Assembly: GCA_966211455.1 (NCBI GenBank)
Contig: CBIHNI010000013.1
Span: 69,360 to 133,359 of the forward strand
Origin: 21-14-0-10-47-8 sp966211455
GTDB taxonomy: Bacteria; Bdellovibrionota; Bdellovibrionia; Bdellovibrionales; Bdellovibrionaceae
Length of the DNA stretch: 64,000 nucleotides
Direction: 5' to 3'
Both the position numbers and the translations under genes were made by a program. The number at the start of each line of letters is the position of its first letter. Position 1 is the stretch's first letter. The notes beneath the pieces are model-generated. The model saw only the letters and a program-made list of their open reading frames with translations. It did no database searches and had not been told where the DNA came from. Shown here piece by piece: positions 17,709-25,960 of this stretch.

Positions 17709-18273
17709 TTTCATCTCCGATCAGGAATACTTTTTTGTCGTTAATGATGCTTCTAATGAAGTGGTCTTTTTTCTTGAGCTTTTCTTTCCAAGATTTCATC
17801 GAGTAGACATGAGGATTGATTTCGCGTTCGGTTTTTTCCGTCACTGCTTTGAAAACCGAAGAAAGCGTGCGAAGTCCGACTGTGCCAATGACGATGACAT
17901 CGATATCGCTGTGCCCCTTTTCCTCGCCTCTCGCATATGACCCAAAGATGAAAGCGCAATCAATGCCCTTTACTAAGCTGAGCGCCGTTTTTATTTGTTC
18001 GATGATGCCTGAGGTCTTTTCTACAAGGCCATTTATTTCCCTATAAAGCGGGTGATCCGTATTTGCGGAATAATAAAGCCGATTGCCATCACGTTCAGCA
18101 AGGACAAGATCCAGCTCTTTCAATCGAGAAATTTCTTTTTGAATAGTGCCAATCGATAAGCCAGATTGCCTTTGTAGATCGCGCAAATGAATCGAAACTT
18201 TCTGACCATTAAATAGAAGGCGAAAGATTTCAGCGCGAACCTGACTTGAGAGTATTTGGGCAAGTAAATTCAT
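17695..18273 (-). CDS. HTH-MNT nucleotidyltransferase (antitoxin-like)
   Basis: The 192-residue protein has an N-terminal winged helix (IHLRDLQRQSGLSIGTIQKE) and a C-terminal minimal nucleotidyltransferase domain with FIFGSYARGEEKGHSDIDV, i.e. the GSx10DxD motif of enzymes that AMPylate partner proteins. Fused DNA binding suggests that it autoregulates. A repeated palindrome lies directly upstream of ATG 18273; an upstream in-frame ATG at 18327 would translate that operator and is rejected. With the HEPN gene it forms a toxin-antitoxin-like module. Confidence 0.85.
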   Translation of the reverse strand: MNLLAQILSSQVRAEIFRLLFNGQKVSIHLRDLQRQSGLSIGTIQKEISRLKELDLVLAERDGNRLYYSANTDHPLYREINGLVEKTSGIIEQIKTALSLVKGIDCAFIFGSYARGEEKGHSDIDVIVIGTVGLRTLSSVFKAVTEKTEREINPHVYSMKSWKEKLKKKDHFIRSIINDKKVFLIGDENGIS

Positions 18274-18275
18274 AC

Positions 18276-18313
18276 GTATGCTTATAGCATACAATTGTAT
18301 GCTTATGGCGTAC
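18276..18313. promoter_or_regulatory. Repeated palindromic operator upstream of MNT-HEPN
   Basis: Two 17-bp direct copies, GTATGCTTATAGCATAC (18276-18292) and GTATGCTTATGGCGTAC (18297-18313), lie 21 bp apart. Each is itself an inverted repeat, and together they create the perfect 16-bp palindrome GCATACAATTGTATGC at 18287-18302. The 21-bp period is two helical turns. It begins three bases from the MNT start, as expected for an autorepressor site. Confidence 0.75.
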
Positions 18314-18390
18314 ATATTTGATTGCAATGGGCTAAGGATACTGGCTTAAAGTCGAGTCTTCTTAGTGTGGTTCGGTGGGGGGCACGCTAC

Positions 18391-18864
18391 CTACCGGTCG
18401 ACCACAATTTGGATGTGGTCACCGGCCCTGACCGGAGAAAATTTTTGTGACCATTTGCCATCGATTGTTTCAAGCACCACGTTGTAGCTGTGCTTTGGCT
18501 CTAGGACAACCTCGACGCCGTCATTCTTGAAATTCTGATATTTTGCTTCTTTCCAATCATGGCGTTGCCAAGAAATTTTCATATTCGGACAAGCAAATGG
18601 AAGATCCGACTCTTTGGTTTTCGATTCGCAACGAACCGCCACCGCATTTGGATTTCTAACTTTTCTCTGGCCATCCGGAGCCCCAGCACTTCTCAGCAAA
18701 GCATCAAAGGCCAAAATCGAAGCGCAAATCCCATCATGACATGATGTGTGCTTCACGTCCCGCTGGGGCGTCCCCTGAGACTGATCAGCGGGCTCATTTG
18801 CCAGCGCGAAGAAATTGCAGATTAGAGATGAAACAATAAAAATTGAAATAAATGTGAGACGCAT
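18391..18864 (-). CDS. Exported protein of unknown function
   Basis: This 157-residue protein has a signal peptide (MRLTFISIFIVSSLICNFF, cut near ALA). The mature part has four cysteines, two close together in HTSCHDGICAS and two further on (VRCESK, FACPN), plus a beta-rich C-terminus (EVVLEPKHSYNVVLETIDG). It is likely periplasmic. No family is recognised. It stands alone between the MNT-HEPN pair and the 19051 gene. Confidence 0.65.
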   Translation of the reverse strand: MRLTFISIFIVSSLICNFFALANEPADQSQGTPQRDVKHTSCHDGICASILAFDALLRSAGAPDGQRKVRNPNAVAVRCESKTKESDLPFACPNMKISWQRHDWKEAKYQNFKNDGVEVVLEPKHSYNVVLETIDGKWSQKFSPVRAGDHIQIVVDR

Positions 18865-19050
18865 CCTTTGAGGTTAGGCCGGGCGATCTGAAGCTGCCAA
18901 GCGAAATTGCGTGTTGACGGTCAGCGCTTCGTTAAGGAGGAGGCCTGAGGTGCCAAAAAGCTTAGATTGATTGGGTTTGAGGTGGTCTTTTAGTATTCCC
19001 TTTGTGGACAGCCTAGCAAACCTATGCTCTCTTATCTGGCGAGGTGAGAT

Positions 19051-19506
19051 ATGAAAAAACTTATTCTTTTATCAATTTTGTCGGTTTCAGCAAAAGGATT
19101 TACAGCAGAAAATATTCACCGCTTGGGCGGTTATTATGAAAATGATGGAAAAAAATATGCTGTTTGCATTTCACTTTTTGAGACCGTTTGGTTTTCAAGA
19201 GGTGTTAAAGCTTTGAATGGTTACATGACATTCGCGACCGAATATTTTGGCGAAGTCCCAATGAGCCCTCCAGGCTTTAGCTTATCAGGAAATCAAGTCG
19301 AACCTTCTGGATCATTTGTATTTGCAGTATCAGATCAAAACAACTCATCCGAGTCGAATCCGGATTTGATGTCAAAAGTAACTTCAATGGAATTAAAAGG
19401 AGACAATCTGCAAAATCTGTCCCTCATTCATGAAAATCGAACTCTAGTTTTCAAGCTTCGAAATCTTGAAGAAAAAGAAGATTGTTCTTTAAGCCGTCCA
19501 AAATGA
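19051..19506 (+). CDS. Exported protein of unknown function
   Basis: This 151-residue protein has a short signal peptide (MKKLILLSILSVSAKGFTA). The mature part is beta-rich with two cysteines (AVCISL near residue 46 and EDCSLSRPK at the end). A GAGGTGA site precedes the ATG. The AT content is higher than in the neighbouring dsbD. It converges on dsbD with 49 bp between stops. No family is recognised. Confidence 0.65.
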   Translation: MKKLILLSILSVSAKGFTAENIHRLGGYYENDGKKYAVCISLFETVWFSRGVKALNGYMTFATEYFGEVPMSPPGFSLSGNQVEPSGSFVFAVSDQNNSSESNPDLMSKVTSMELKGDNLQNLSLIHENRTLVFKLRNLEEKEDCSLSRPK

Positions 19507-19555
19507 CTAGCCTTCCAGACAGATCGTGGACGCAAAGGCTCACAATCCCGAGTGC

Positions 19556-21178
19556 TTACTTCAACACTTTCGACATGCGCTGCTCGAAACCGGCGGCGTC
19601 TTCGAAGGCGGTTAGGGTCAGATCCTTGCGCAGTTTTCCGTCGCGATCGAAGAACAAGATTGTTGGAAGGCCCACGATCTCGTATTTGGCACGAAGCTCA
19701 GCAAGTTTTGGTGATTCTTGGGTGGCGTCGAATCGGACCATCACGAATTGGGCTGACATCAGTTGCAAGCTTTGGGATGGGAAAGTTTTTTCTTCCATTT
19801 CAAGGCAAGCGGCGCACCAGTCGGCGCGGAAATCGATCAAGAGTGGTTTGTTATCACGGGCGGCTTGAGCCAGAAGCTCGTCGGAATATTCTTGCCATTT
19901 GATGGTGTCGACTTTGAAGCCAGGTTTGTTTTCTGACGAAGTCGAAGGGCTTGTGATGCGGCTGATGAAAGATCCTTGTGTGATCTTCGAGCTGACGAGC
20001 AAAACATCCAGGTAATAAACGGCCGCGGCCAAAAGCAGCAGACCGAAGAAGATCTTCACGCGATTCATCCAGGCGCCGGATTTTGGTAGCATCTTGGTCA
20101 TGTTGGTTGAAAGACCCAGGAACAAGAAGATCAATCCCATTCCGACGGCGTAAACAAACAGAAGCCAGAAACCCAGCCACAGATTTTTTGTCTGCGCCAC
20201 AAAGGTCAAAACGCCAACAAGCACAGGTCCCACACAGGGGCTTGCGACGACGCCGGCCAAGAGGCCCGAAATGAAAGCGCCAACGTAGCCATGCAGTTTC
20301 ATATGTGACAAAACGCCGTCACGTAAGAATTGCGGAGCTTGGATTTCAAACAGACCGAACATCGAAAGCGACATGGTCGCAAACACCAAAACGATAAATC
20401 CCAAAATCCAAGGCGAAGCCATGAACGAGCCGAACAGGGCCCCCGTGCTGGCAGCAAAAACACCAAGACCCGAAAAGGTGACCGCGATTCCGGCGACGTA
20501 AATCAGGCTGACCAAAAAGTTCTGCATGCGTGATCTTGCATGTGCTTCGCGGCCCAAGATCGCCAGCGTGATCGGGATCATTGGGTACACACAAGGTGTG
20601 AAGCTTGTCAGGAAGCCGAACGCAAAGACGAACAAGAAAGCCCAGATCAACCCTTTTTCATAAGCGCCGGCAAAAGAAAGCGGCAGGCCTTCTTTGGCGG
20701 GGGCGGCTTTCGCTTTAAAGTGCACATCCAGCGGAATCGTTTTTGGAAATAGACAGTAGGTCTCGGTGCAAGCTTGGTAAGTCAGCTCGACAACGAATTT
20801 CTGATCGCCGCTGCCGGGAAGTTTTTGGAATTCGACGGCAGTGCGAAGTTTGGCGGTGTCGATCATGACTTCGCGGTCTTTTTTCGAAAATTTGTCGAAG
20901 ATCGTTTTCAAAGGTTCGATATGGTACTGGCCAGAAACGTTGATGCCTTCAGGGGAAGTGACCTTCAAACGGAACTGATCTTGATAGGCTTTGTAATGCT
21001 CGGGAAGTTTCAGACTGATTTCGATTTGCGCGATCTGTCCTTCTTCGATTTCAAAAGGAGAGATTTGCGCTGAAGCTGACAGGGGATTTTCTTTGCCATT
21101 GTCGGCCGCCAGACCGAAGTCCAGTCCTGCTAGGAGAGAGAAGATCAAGAATGTGAAGGTCGCAGTCATGTTTTTCAT
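19556..21178 (-). CDS. dsbD: Thiol:disulfide interchange protein DsbD
   Basis: The 540-residue three-part protein transfers electrons from cytoplasmic thioredoxin to the periplasm. After the signal peptide (MKNMTATFTFLIFSLLAG) comes a DsbD-alpha domain with its cysteine pair in YQACTETYCLFP, then eight membrane segments with the redox cysteines in FTPCVYPMIP and SPCVGPVLVG. It ends with a thioredoxin-like domain with WCAAC in FRADWCAACLEME. ATG 21178 follows AAGGATC; upstream in-frame codons lack a ribosome site. It supports disulfide isomerisation, relevant to the many Cys-containing exported proteins nearby. Confidence 0.95.
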   Translation of the reverse strand: MKNMTATFTFLIFSLLAGLDFGLAADNGKENPLSASAQISPFEIEEGQIAQIEISLKLPEHYKAYQDQFRLKVTSPEGINVSGQYHIEPLKTIFDKFSKKDREVMIDTAKLRTAVEFQKLPGSGDQKFVVELTYQACTETYCLFPKTIPLDVHFKAKAAPAKEGLPLSFAGAYEKGLIWAFLFVFAFGFLTSFTPCVYPMIPITLAILGREAHARSRMQNFLVSLIYVAGIAVTFSGLGVFAASTGALFGSFMASPWILGFIVLVFATMSLSMFGLFEIQAPQFLRDGVLSHMKLHGYVGAFISGLLAGVVASPCVGPVLVGVLTFVAQTKNLWLGFWLLFVYAVGMGLIFLFLGLSTNMTKMLPKSGAWMNRVKIFFGLLLLAAAVYYLDVLLVSSKITQGSFISRITSPSTSSENKPGFKVDTIKWQEYSDELLAQAARDNKPLLIDFRADWCAACLEMEEKTFPSQSLQLMSAQFVMVRFDATQESPKLAELRAKYEIVGLPTILFFDRDGKLRKDLTLTAFEDAAGFEQRMSKVLK

Positions 21179-21310
21179 GAGATCCTTCCGTTTTAGTCCA
21201 GCTCGGGTGCTCCCACAACCAGATTTTCGGCTGGTTTCTGGGGAAGCTTGAGCGGAAACGCTCAATTCCACTGAGAATTTCGCCGATAGATTCGACAGAA
21301 GAGGTCAACC

Positions 21311-22177
21311 ATGGGATTTGTGGGCGTTTTAGTCGTATTCGGGATGGTGTTCGGTGGATATATGATCCACGGCGGTAAGATGGGCATCATCATTCACTCG
21401 GCACCGACCGAGCTGATGATCATCTTGGGTGCCGCACTTGGTGGTTACATCATCGCCAACCCGATGAAGACAATCAAAATGGGATTCAAGCTGGGGATTA
21501 AAGCTCTGACGGCGAAAGGTCCTTCGAAGAAGGATTACATCGAGCTTCTGCAGATGATGTTCCAGCTTTTCCAATTGTTCCGCAAAGACGGTCCGCAAGC
21601 GGTGGAAAAGCACATCGAAAATCCAGAAAAGTCCGAAATCTTTTCGGCTTACCCAAGCTTTATGCACAATCACCACGCGGTTCATTTCTTGTGCGACACG
21701 ATGAAGATCACGTTGTCGGCGGATCTTTCTCCGTACGACGTGGATGATTTGTTGGACGGGGATATCAAAGCGATTCACTCGGAGGAGCACGGGGCACAGC
21801 ACGCGATTCAAGCGGTGGCCGACGGGGTTCCGGGGCTGGGGATCGTTGCCGCCGTTCTGGGTATCGTTATCACCATGGGTAAACTGAATGAAGGAACCGA
21901 AGCGATCGGTGCTTCGGTCGCCGGCGCCTTGGTCGGTACCATGTTGGGGGTTTTCCTTGCTTACGGTTTGATCGGTCCCAATGCGACGAAGGTTGCGGCG
22001 GATCTGGATGCTGAAGGCCGTTACTTGAGTGCAATCAAATGTGCAATGGTGGCTTTGCAACGTGGGGCTCCTCCGATTGTTTGTATCGAGTACGCTCGTC
22101 GTTCGATCCAACCAGAAGAGCGTCCATCATTCGAAGAAATGGATAAGGCAACAAAAGAAATTAAGAAAGCCGCGTAA
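21311..22177 (+). CDS. motA: Flagellar motor stator protein MotA
   Basis: This 288-residue four-span inner-membrane protein is the outer ring of the proton-driven stator. The start MGFVGVLVVFGMVFGGYMI, the cytoplasmic loop (AYPSFMHNHHAVHFLCDTMK) and the third/fourth span block (VADGVPGLGIVAAVLGIVIT) match MotA. An AGAAGAGG site precedes the ATG. motB follows after 56 bp. Related genomes carry more than one motAB pair, so this need not be the only stator. Confidence 0.96.
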   Translation: MGFVGVLVVFGMVFGGYMIHGGKMGIIIHSAPTELMIILGAALGGYIIANPMKTIKMGFKLGIKALTAKGPSKKDYIELLQMMFQLFQLFRKDGPQAVEKHIENPEKSEIFSAYPSFMHNHHAVHFLCDTMKITLSADLSPYDVDDLLDGDIKAIHSEEHGAQHAIQAVADGVPGLGIVAAVLGIVITMGKLNEGTEAIGASVAGALVGTMLGVFLAYGLIGPNATKVAADLDAEGRYLSAIKCAMVALQRGAPPIVCIEYARRSIQPEERPSFEEMDKATKEIKKAA

Positions 22178-22233
22178 GATTGCGGTGAAGATGCGGCTGC
22201 AAGAATGCGGCTGCTTGAAAAGGGAAGTGGGCT

Positions 22234-23121
22234 GTGGCCGCAGAGAAAAAAGGGACAACGATTGTCATCAAGAAGATCTACAATTCCGCCGGTCACCACG
22301 GGGGATCGTGGAAGGTTGCGCTTGCCGACTTCATGACGGCCTTGATGTGTTTCTTCCTGGTTATGTGGCTCTTGTCGCAGTCTTCTGAAACCAAGAAGGC
22401 GGTTTCGGATTATTTCTCGACCCCAAGTATTATCGAATACAACTTTTCGAATTTCGGTGTGGAAATCACACTGGAAAAACTGTTCTTGGATCTGGTCAAC
22501 GAGCCGCTGAAAGCTTTCCAAAGCTTTATGGAGCCAATCGATAAGACGCCAAATCTGTTGGACATGGGTTCGCAGAAAGTCGTCGCCGCTTATCTTGCCG
22601 ATCAATTGCAGGATGTGGCGAAGAACGTGCAAATCAGCCCGGATGGTTTCGAATTCGTGATTCCAGATTATCAATTGTTCGAGCCCGGAACTTCGACACC
22701 CAGCCAGCAGTTCATTTCGGTGATGGATAAGCTCAAAGGCATCACCACCGGTCTGGAAGATTCGAATATCAAAGTTTCGTCTTTGCTTTTCAATCAATCC
22801 GTCGCTGGCAGCAGCGAAGATTTGGCTCGTAAAGTGGCCAACGAGCGATTGGATCTGGTGCAGAAAAAGATTGAGGCGTCTTTCGAAGGCAACACCAATT
22901 CGGTCGACGGCATCAGTCGGGTCGAAGATAAAAAAGGATTCTTAGAAGGCCAGTCGGCGCGTCCGCCGGGCTTTATCAAATTGGAAGTCCGTCAAAAACC
23001 AGTGAAATCCAATGGCGAAAAACCACGCAAGCTGGAAACGGCCTTTGGCGCGACCAATGCGGATATGTCGGTCTACGACAACTTCGTGAAGCAAGCGGCC
23101 AGTCAGAAAAAGAAAAAATAA
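22234..23121 (+). CDS. motB: Flagellar motor stator protein MotB
   Basis: This 295-residue protein starts at GTG. The single membrane span LADFMTALMCFFLVMWLL carries the proton-binding Asp near residue 32. The periplasmic OmpA-like domain is recognisable (DYQLFEPGTSTPSQQFISV, ANERLDLVQKKI) but lacks the usual GHTD segment, which reads SSLLFNQS here. Peptidoglycan contact may therefore be altered. A basic Lys-rich tail ends the protein. Its TAA is directly adjacent to the stop of the convergent porin gene. Confidence 0.92.
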   Translation: MAAEKKGTTIVIKKIYNSAGHHGGSWKVALADFMTALMCFFLVMWLLSQSSETKKAVSDYFSTPSIIEYNFSNFGVEITLEKLFLDLVNEPLKAFQSFMEPIDKTPNLLDMGSQKVVAAYLADQLQDVAKNVQISPDGFEFVIPDYQLFEPGTSTPSQQFISVMDKLKGITTGLEDSNIKVSSLLFNQSVAGSSEDLARKVANERLDLVQKKIEASFEGNTNSVDGISRVEDKKGFLEGQSARPPGFIKLEVRQKPVKSNGEKPRKLETAFGATNADMSVYDNFVKQAASQKKKK

Positions 23122-23874
23122 TTAGAACTTAGCAGCGACGACGATGAAAAAGGCCATGTCCGCTTGTCCATTAAATTGGGACGAGTTGGACACCCACGTA
23201 TGGAAAGCCGAAGCGGTCAGGTTGCCGGCCAAATAAGAAACGCCAACACGGGTATCAAAGTAATTGTCGAAATTTTCAACCATCGAATATCCCACGGTCG
23301 TCGGAAAGATCACCGACGGCGAGAAATTCCAATCTTTGTGGAAAGCAAACCAGTTGCGCGGCTTCTTGGTGCCTTCAAAGTTATCTTCGCGGAAGAGAAG
23401 CACGTGGTAGTCGAAAAAGTTCTGGTCTAGAAGAACCTTCACTTTGTTGCGAATGCCCTCTGAAAAATAGCGGACCAAATCGTTGCGAATTCGCAGATCC
23501 GCATTCGGAGTGAAAATAAATTTGTACTCGCCAAAACCGGCCAGCTCGACATTGGCGCTTTCGTTTTGATAGTTCACGCTGGCGGCATCGATCCCGATGC
23601 GGCCTTGACTGCCGAATTGATAACCGAAACCGGCGCCGACCGAGATATTTTTATTCGACTGCGTGATGCCTTTATCAACGTAATTGCTCATCAATCCCAC
23701 TTCGCCGTACATACGCGAAGTCGCGCTTGGTTTTTGCTGAGCCCAAACGAAAGAGGGGGAAAGAGCAAGAGCACAGCCAATGGCTGCAGACGATAAGATA
23801 AAACGAGAGCGAAGCGTAATCACGATGCGATGAACTCCTGAAAAAAGCATAGCTGAAATTTCTGTCAGCCGCAT
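23122..23874 (-). CDS. TorF-family putative porin
   Basis: This 250-residue outer-membrane protein has a signal region ending near VWAQQ (the in-frame ATG about 15 codons in may also serve) and mature sequence beginning YGEVGLMSNYVDKGITQSNK, the hallmark opening of the TorF/Gcw_chp family (TIGR02001). Amphipathic strands follow and the last residue is Phe, as in outer-membrane barrels. Function of the family is poorly defined. It converges with motB with no intergenic base between stop codons. Confidence 0.8.
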   Translation of the reverse strand: MRLTEISAMLFSGVHRIVITLRSRFILSSAAIGCALALSPSFVWAQQKPSATSRMYGEVGLMSNYVDKGITQSNKNISVGAGFGYQFGSQGRIGIDAASVNYQNESANVELAGFGEYKFIFTPNADLRIRNDLVRYFSEGIRNKVKVLLDQNFFDYHVLLFREDNFEGTKKPRNWFAFHKDWNFSPSVIFPTTVGYSMVENFDNYFDTRVGVSYLAGNLTASAFHTWVSNSSQFNGQADMAFFIVVAAKF

Positions 23875-23928
23875 TGTTCTCTGATTGCTGCCTGGACTTT
23901 CATCAGTGGCTTTGTTAGTTTGGATCCT

Positions 23929-24759
23929 ATGCTTGATCTCACACGCCCCTGGACCGAATACGAATTTGTCGCTTTTGATACCGAAACTTCTGGCGCCTAT
24001 CCCTTAGGTTCCGAGGTCGTCGAATTTGGCGCGGTCAAATGGAAGGGCGGCAAAGAGATCGCTTCGTTTCAGACTTTGCTGAAACCTTCAAAACCAATGA
24101 CCGATTTTATCATAGGCATCCACGGCATCACCAACGAAATGGTGGCCGACGCGCCTTTGATGAAAAACAAAATCAAAGAAATTCGCGATTTCTTCGAAGG
24201 TTCGATCTTGATGGCCCATCATGCGCCTTTTGATATGGGATTTATGGCGGTCGATTTTGAAAGAAACGAGGTTTCCTTTCCGCAAGAGCCGGCGATTTGC
24301 ACCAGCTTGCTGGCAAGAAAGATGATTCCGGAAAGCACGAACCACAAGCTTCAAACCCTGATCGGTCTTTTAAAATTGGACGGCGGGACGGCCCACCGTG
24401 CTTTGGACGATGCGCGGGCTTGTTTGCACGTGGGGCTCGAGTGCATGAATCGTATGGGTGGGTTGAGCCCGCTATCCGATGTGCTTCGTGCCGTCGGCAA
24501 AGATCTGCGATGGGAAAATTATCATGTTTTGAAATCCGGCAATAGCACCATCGAAAAAGTGGTGGAAAGCGTCCGTGATGGCAAAAGCATGGATATCATT
24601 TACGATGGCGGCAGTCTGAAGAACGAAACCCGCCGAATCACGCCCCAGGGTTTGGTGCGAAATCCAGATGGGGATTACGTCATGGCCATGTGCCACCGGG
24701 ATGCGGCTCCCAAGCGCTTCTACGTGCAAAAGATCAAGGATGCGACTGTTGTTTATTAG
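23929..24759 (+). CDS. DEDDh 3'-5' exonuclease with C-terminal WYL-like domain
   Basis: The 276-residue protein starts at ATG 23929 (a TTG three codons upstream is possible). Residues 10-180 form a DnaQ-type exonuclease: ExoI FVAFDTETSG with D17 and E19, ExoII MAHHAPFDMGFM, ExoIII HRALDDA. Residues about 215-276 look like a WYL domain (SMDIIYDGGSLKNETRRITP, GLVRNPDGDYVMAMCH, KRFYVQKI), a ligand-sensing fold common in bacterial regulators. The exonuclease resembles the epsilon subunit of DNA polymerase III, but the WYL tail is not part of normal DnaQ, so a repair or nucleic-acid-sensing role is more likely. Confidence 0.85.
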   Translation: MLDLTRPWTEYEFVAFDTETSGAYPLGSEVVEFGAVKWKGGKEIASFQTLLKPSKPMTDFIIGIHGITNEMVADAPLMKNKIKEIRDFFEGSILMAHHAPFDMGFMAVDFERNEVSFPQEPAICTSLLARKMIPESTNHKLQTLIGLLKLDGGTAHRALDDARACLHVGLECMNRMGGLSPLSDVLRAVGKDLRWENYHVLKSGNSTIEKVVESVRDGKSMDIIYDGGSLKNETRRITPQGLVRNPDGDYVMAMCHRDAAPKRFYVQKIKDATVVY

Positions 24760-24939
24760 GATGTAGCTCTTCCGGAGGGGGACATCCTGTCAGATGATGG
24801 TACTTCACTTAGGCAATATTGGATTTCCTAATTCCTAAATTTGATCGGATCCGCCTGGATGGCGGACCGAAGGCCTGTGTGAACCAAGGACTCCCATCTC
24901 TTTCGCAGCAGCTTCAGCTGCGAGAAAGGGCAAAGTCGA

Positions 24940-25932
24940 TTAAGCCTTCTTCTGCTGGGCCTTCTCGACTTGCTCGACGACCATAGCGCCTTGAACCACC
25001 ATCTCGTCAGCCGCGAGCTCTTCGGCGTTTTGCTTGGCTGACAAAGCTCCGTGCTGGATCAGATACTTTTGCATCTGCAGCGCCAAGCTTTCCAAATGTT
25101 TGAATTCGTCTTTCGTGCGCAATTTGAAGGGACGATTTTTCCCATCCATGCTATCGGTCAAAAATTTTTCGAAAGCGTAAATCGGACCCGCGATTTTGTG
25201 CGAGATCACTTTGCCAACGGTGAAAAGGGCGATGCAGAAACCAAGGATGATAATCGCAAATGTGATGGTAAATGGAACCAGGAACTTATCCAAAATCAGA
25301 TTGTTGTGGCCGCTGAGCTCGATCATCGTGACTCTCAGATAAGTGTAAGAGAACACGACCGAGATCAATCCCAGCCCCAAACCCACACCCATCAAGAAAA
25401 AGCAGTACTTGAGCTGAAAGCGGGTGTTGATCCAGTAGCGTTTGCGGGCGTTGACTTCGGGCCAGAGCAGGTTGCCCTCTTTGATGATCGAATAGACGAT
25501 CAAACCGTAGCCCACCCACTGAAGGGCGTCGGCCAGGTTGAAAGCGGGACTCATGACGTTGCCGAATTTGAAGACGATAAAGTCAATCACGTGTCCGTAC
25601 AAAATGCGGTCGGTGACGTTGCCTAAGATGCCGCCCAACAAAGTTGAAAGGCCGCTTCGCAAAGTCAGCGATTTAATTGGCAATAAATACTGAATCAAAG
25701 CGTAAGTGCAGAACAGGAAAGCCCCACCCGTTGACAAGGAAACGATGCGAAGTTCCGGAGGCAGATCCGAAAACAAACCCAGCATGGCGCCCGGATTGTG
25801 ATGCAAAACGAAAAGTAAGAAGCCGTAATCTTGCGGGGCCGTGATCTGGCTCGCCCACTGTTTGGTGATGTAATCGACGAACCAAACCAAAATCAAAGGG
25901 AGAAATACAATCGCCCACTCGCGCTTTTTCAT
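24940..25932 (-). CDS. lspA: Signal peptidase II with C-terminal HAMP domain
   Basis: This 330-residue protein is about twice normal LspA length. Residues 1-155 are lipoprotein signal peptidase: D20 in the first span, NPGAMLG at 46-52, GNVTDRILYGHVIDFI with catalytic D117, and FNLAD with D135. Residues 176-198 and 217-240 are two extra membrane spans around a short periplasmic loop, followed by a HAMP-like segment (SHKIAGPIYAFEKFL... DEFKHLESLA) and a helical tail. LspA cleaves prolipoproteins after diacylglyceryl transfer. The HAMP part suggests signal coupling or dimerisation; its role is unknown. Confidence 0.9.
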   Translation of the reverse strand: MKKREWAIVFLPLILVWFVDYITKQWASQITAPQDYGFLLFVLHHNPGAMLGLFSDLPPELRIVSLSTGGAFLFCTYALIQYLLPIKSLTLRSGLSTLLGGILGNVTDRILYGHVIDFIVFKFGNVMSPAFNLADALQWVGYGLIVYSIIKEGNLLWPEVNARKRYWINTRFQLKYCFFLMGVGLGLGLISVVFSYTYLRVTMIELSGHNNLILDKFLVPFTITFAIIILGFCIALFTVGKVISHKIAGPIYAFEKFLTDSMDGKNRPFKLRTKDEFKHLESLALQMQKYLIQHGALSAKQNAEELAADEMVVQGAMVVEQVEKAQQKKA

Positions 25933-25960
25933 GCTGCCAACATCCTTGTTGCTTGTGCGT

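Noticed and set aside
17695..18327. Longer start for the MNT gene at 18327
   Set aside because: The extra 18 residues would be the translated operator repeat (YAISIQLYAISIR), which is better explained as regulatory DNA.
21329..22111. Minus-strand 260-codon frame opposite motA
   Set aside because: motA is unmistakable on the plus strand. The antisense translation is rich in Arg, His and Gln and has no family likeness.
22021..22797. Minus-strand 258-codon frame across the motA-motB junction
   Set aside because: It overlaps two well-supported genes and has no recognisable sequence.
24849..24928. Hairpins TCCGCC/GGCGGA and CGCAGC/GCTGCG as terminators between the exonuclease and lspA genes
   Set aside because: Neither is followed by a T-run on either strand, so I do not call them terminators, although convergent genes here would be expected to have one.
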